6,774 nucleotides of DNA. It comes from Sulfurovum sp. GTDB lineage: Bacteria > Campylobacterota > Campylobacteria > Campylobacterales > Sulfurovaceae. How positions within the stretch are numbered: the first letter of the stretch is position 1; every line of letters starts with the position of its first letter. Positions 5,693 through 6,774 of this stretch are shown here, piece by piece. The notes under the pieces were generated by a model. That model worked only from the letters and a program-made list of their open reading frames with translations, did not search any database and was not told the DNA's origin. Made by a program: the position numbers and the translations under genes. Where the stretch lies: assembly GCA_027046415.1 (NCBI GenBank), contig JALTYW010000014.1:1-6774 (forward strand), written 5' to 3'.

Positions 5693-6774
5693 ATGTTAAA
5701 ACGATATATTCTTTTTCTCACCTGTTTAGTACTCCTTGTGCCTCTTTATGCAGATTATACCCTCAAACCAGGCAAGCGTATGCAAAGCCGCATAGACCAT
5801 ATGCCTAAAGGAAAGGTGGCGGATATGTGGAAAATCCCGCAAAATCCCGCCTATTATGCCAAGCAGATCAAGCCGTGGCCAAAATGGAAACAGAAACGTG
5901 CAGATAAACTGTTCAACCAAAAATACTTCAAACCGTGGCGGCTTAAAAAGCTTGACATTCCTGCCAAAGATTTTGGGTGGGAGATACGTTTTGTGACCAA
6001 AAACACTATCTACACAGAACGCGGCAAAAAGATCCCCGCTTCCGTTTATAAACGGTGGATAGCCAATGCCAACTACAAAGCAAAAGACAGCAAACGCTAC
6101 TATGCCATTACCACCGAACGTGCCAATGTCCGTGCACTGCCAACAACACAGGCTTTTTATCTTGATCCACGACGTGTAGGCGAAGGGTTTCCGTTTAACT
6201 ACAATCAAAACTCGGCACTGCATATGAATATACCGCTGTATGTGTCGCACTTTTCAAAAGACGGCAAGTGGGCATTTGTCCGGGCATCCTACTCTTTTGG
6301 ATGGGTCAGGGTAAAAGATATAGCATTTGTAGACAAAAAGTTCATGAAAGCATTTGAGAACGGAAAGTATGCCATGACGATCAAAGACAATCTGCGTATC
6401 TACAATGAGCGGGGCAAAGCGATAAGCCTCGTGAAACTGGGTACCCTCTTCCCTTTTGCCAAAGACGGTGTGCGGTATCTTTGTGCAGGAAGGACAGTGA
6501 ATGGACAGGTGAGACTGAAAAAAGTACGGGTTGTCGAAAAAGGACTTATTGCCAGAAAACCGCTGCCGTTTACTGCACGAAATGCAGCGAAGATAGCAAA
6601 AGAGTTTTACGGTGAGCCGTATGGATGGGGCGGAGGCTACGGTTGCCGTGACTGCTCTGCAACCACACGTGACTTTCTGGGTGTGTTTGGTATTTTCTTG
6701 CGCAGAAATTCAAGCAAACAGGCCGCTGACGGCAAGTCTGTCTATATCAAAGGGCTGCCTAAGCAGGCAAAAAA
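5693..6774 (+). CDS. Secreted SH3-domain NlpC/P60 peptidoglycan endopeptidase, 3' truncated by window edge
   Basis: The frame gives 360 residues and runs off the right edge. A signal peptide is clear: basic MLKR, a hydrophobic core, and a likely cleavage after LYA (residue 20), so the enzyme acts in the periplasm. Residues about 25-95 resemble the N-terminal stabilising domain of SH3-containing NlpC/P60 proteins (YFKPW 78-82). Bacterial SH3-like domains follow: NTIYTERGKKIP (104-115), RANVRALPT (143-151), GEGFPFNYNQNSAL (163-176) and SHFSKDGKWAFV (185-196), then a second at about 220-285. The catalytic domain begins near 293; PYGWGGGYGCRDCS (309-322) contains the nucleophile C321. The catalytic histidine lies beyond the window. 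The family cleaves D-gamma-glutamyl to diamino acid bonds in stem peptides during wall turnover or recycling. ATG 5693 is preceded at 9 bases by GAGGG (5679-5683). A nearby extra cysteine, C318, is notable. Confidence 0.9.
   Translation, partial: MLKRYILFLTCLVLLVPLYADYTLKPGKRMQSRIDHMPKGKVADMWKIPQNPAYYAKQIKPWPKWKQKRADKLFNQKYFKPWRLKKLDIPAKDFGWEIRFVTKNTIYTERGKKIPASVYKRWIANANYKAKDSKRYYAITTERANVRALPTTQAFYLDPRRVGEGFPFNYNQNSALHMNIPLYVSHFSKDGKWAFVRASYSFGWVRVKDIAFVDKKFMKAFENGKYAMTIKDNLRIYNERGKAISLVKLGTLFPFAKDGVRYLCAGRTVNGQVRLKKVRVVEKGLIARKPLPFTARNAAKIAKEFYGEPYGWGGGYGCRDCSATTRDFLGVFGIFLRRNSSKQAADGKSVYIKGLPKQAK

Noticed and set aside
5726..6250. 174-residue minus-strand open frame
   Set aside because: It lies opposite the NlpC/P60 gene, whose signal peptide and SH3 motifs are clear; it is a shadow frame.

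Overview
The window looks like chromosomal sequence from a mesophilic Gram-negative bacterium, most likely a Campylobacterota (epsilonproteobacterial) sulfur or hydrogen oxidiser of the Sulfurovum/Sulfurimonas kind. This rests on the protein flavour (a Cache-HAMP histidine kinase with a HQWKQPL H-box, a BioC-like methyltransferase, an SH3/NlpC-P60 wall hydrolase) and on good TATAAT -10 boxes with poor -35 boxes. It is an inference from recognition, not a search result.

Layout, left to right. (1) 1-309, + strand: the last 102 residues of a tyrosine recombinase of the integron-integrase (IntI) type; its N-terminus, and any attI site and cassettes, lie off the left edge. (2) 310-408: a short gap holding most of a heptanucleotide tandem repeat, which runs into the end of the next gene. 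(3) 409-2045, - strand: two class I SAM-dependent methyltransferases joined by an ATGA stop/start overlap. The upstream one resembles BioC (biotin synthesis); the downstream one is of unknown substrate. (4) 2046-2262: a divergent promoter region with a good -10 for each direction and a 70-bp nested inverted repeat between them. (5) 2263-3504, + strand: an FAD-dependent oxidoreductase of the HI0933/YhiN family. (6) 3474-5531, - strand: a complete membrane-bound sensor histidine kinase, convergent with and overlapping the flavoprotein by 31 bp. (7) 5532-5692: a second divergent promoter region with a short palindrome and three ACCAAT repeats. (8) 5693 to the right edge, + strand: a secreted SH3-domain NlpC/P60 peptidoglycan endopeptidase, cut off after its catalytic cysteine.

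The genes do not form one pathway. The methyltransferase pair is a probable operon; the other genes look individually transcribed. The kinase has no response regulator within the window. I see no convincing new multi-gene system. The points most worth a second look are the integron integrase at the left edge, the heptamer repeat that supplies the stop codon of a gene, the 70-bp palindromic element between bioC and the flavoprotein, and the companion methyltransferase with an unusual SAM-binding loop.
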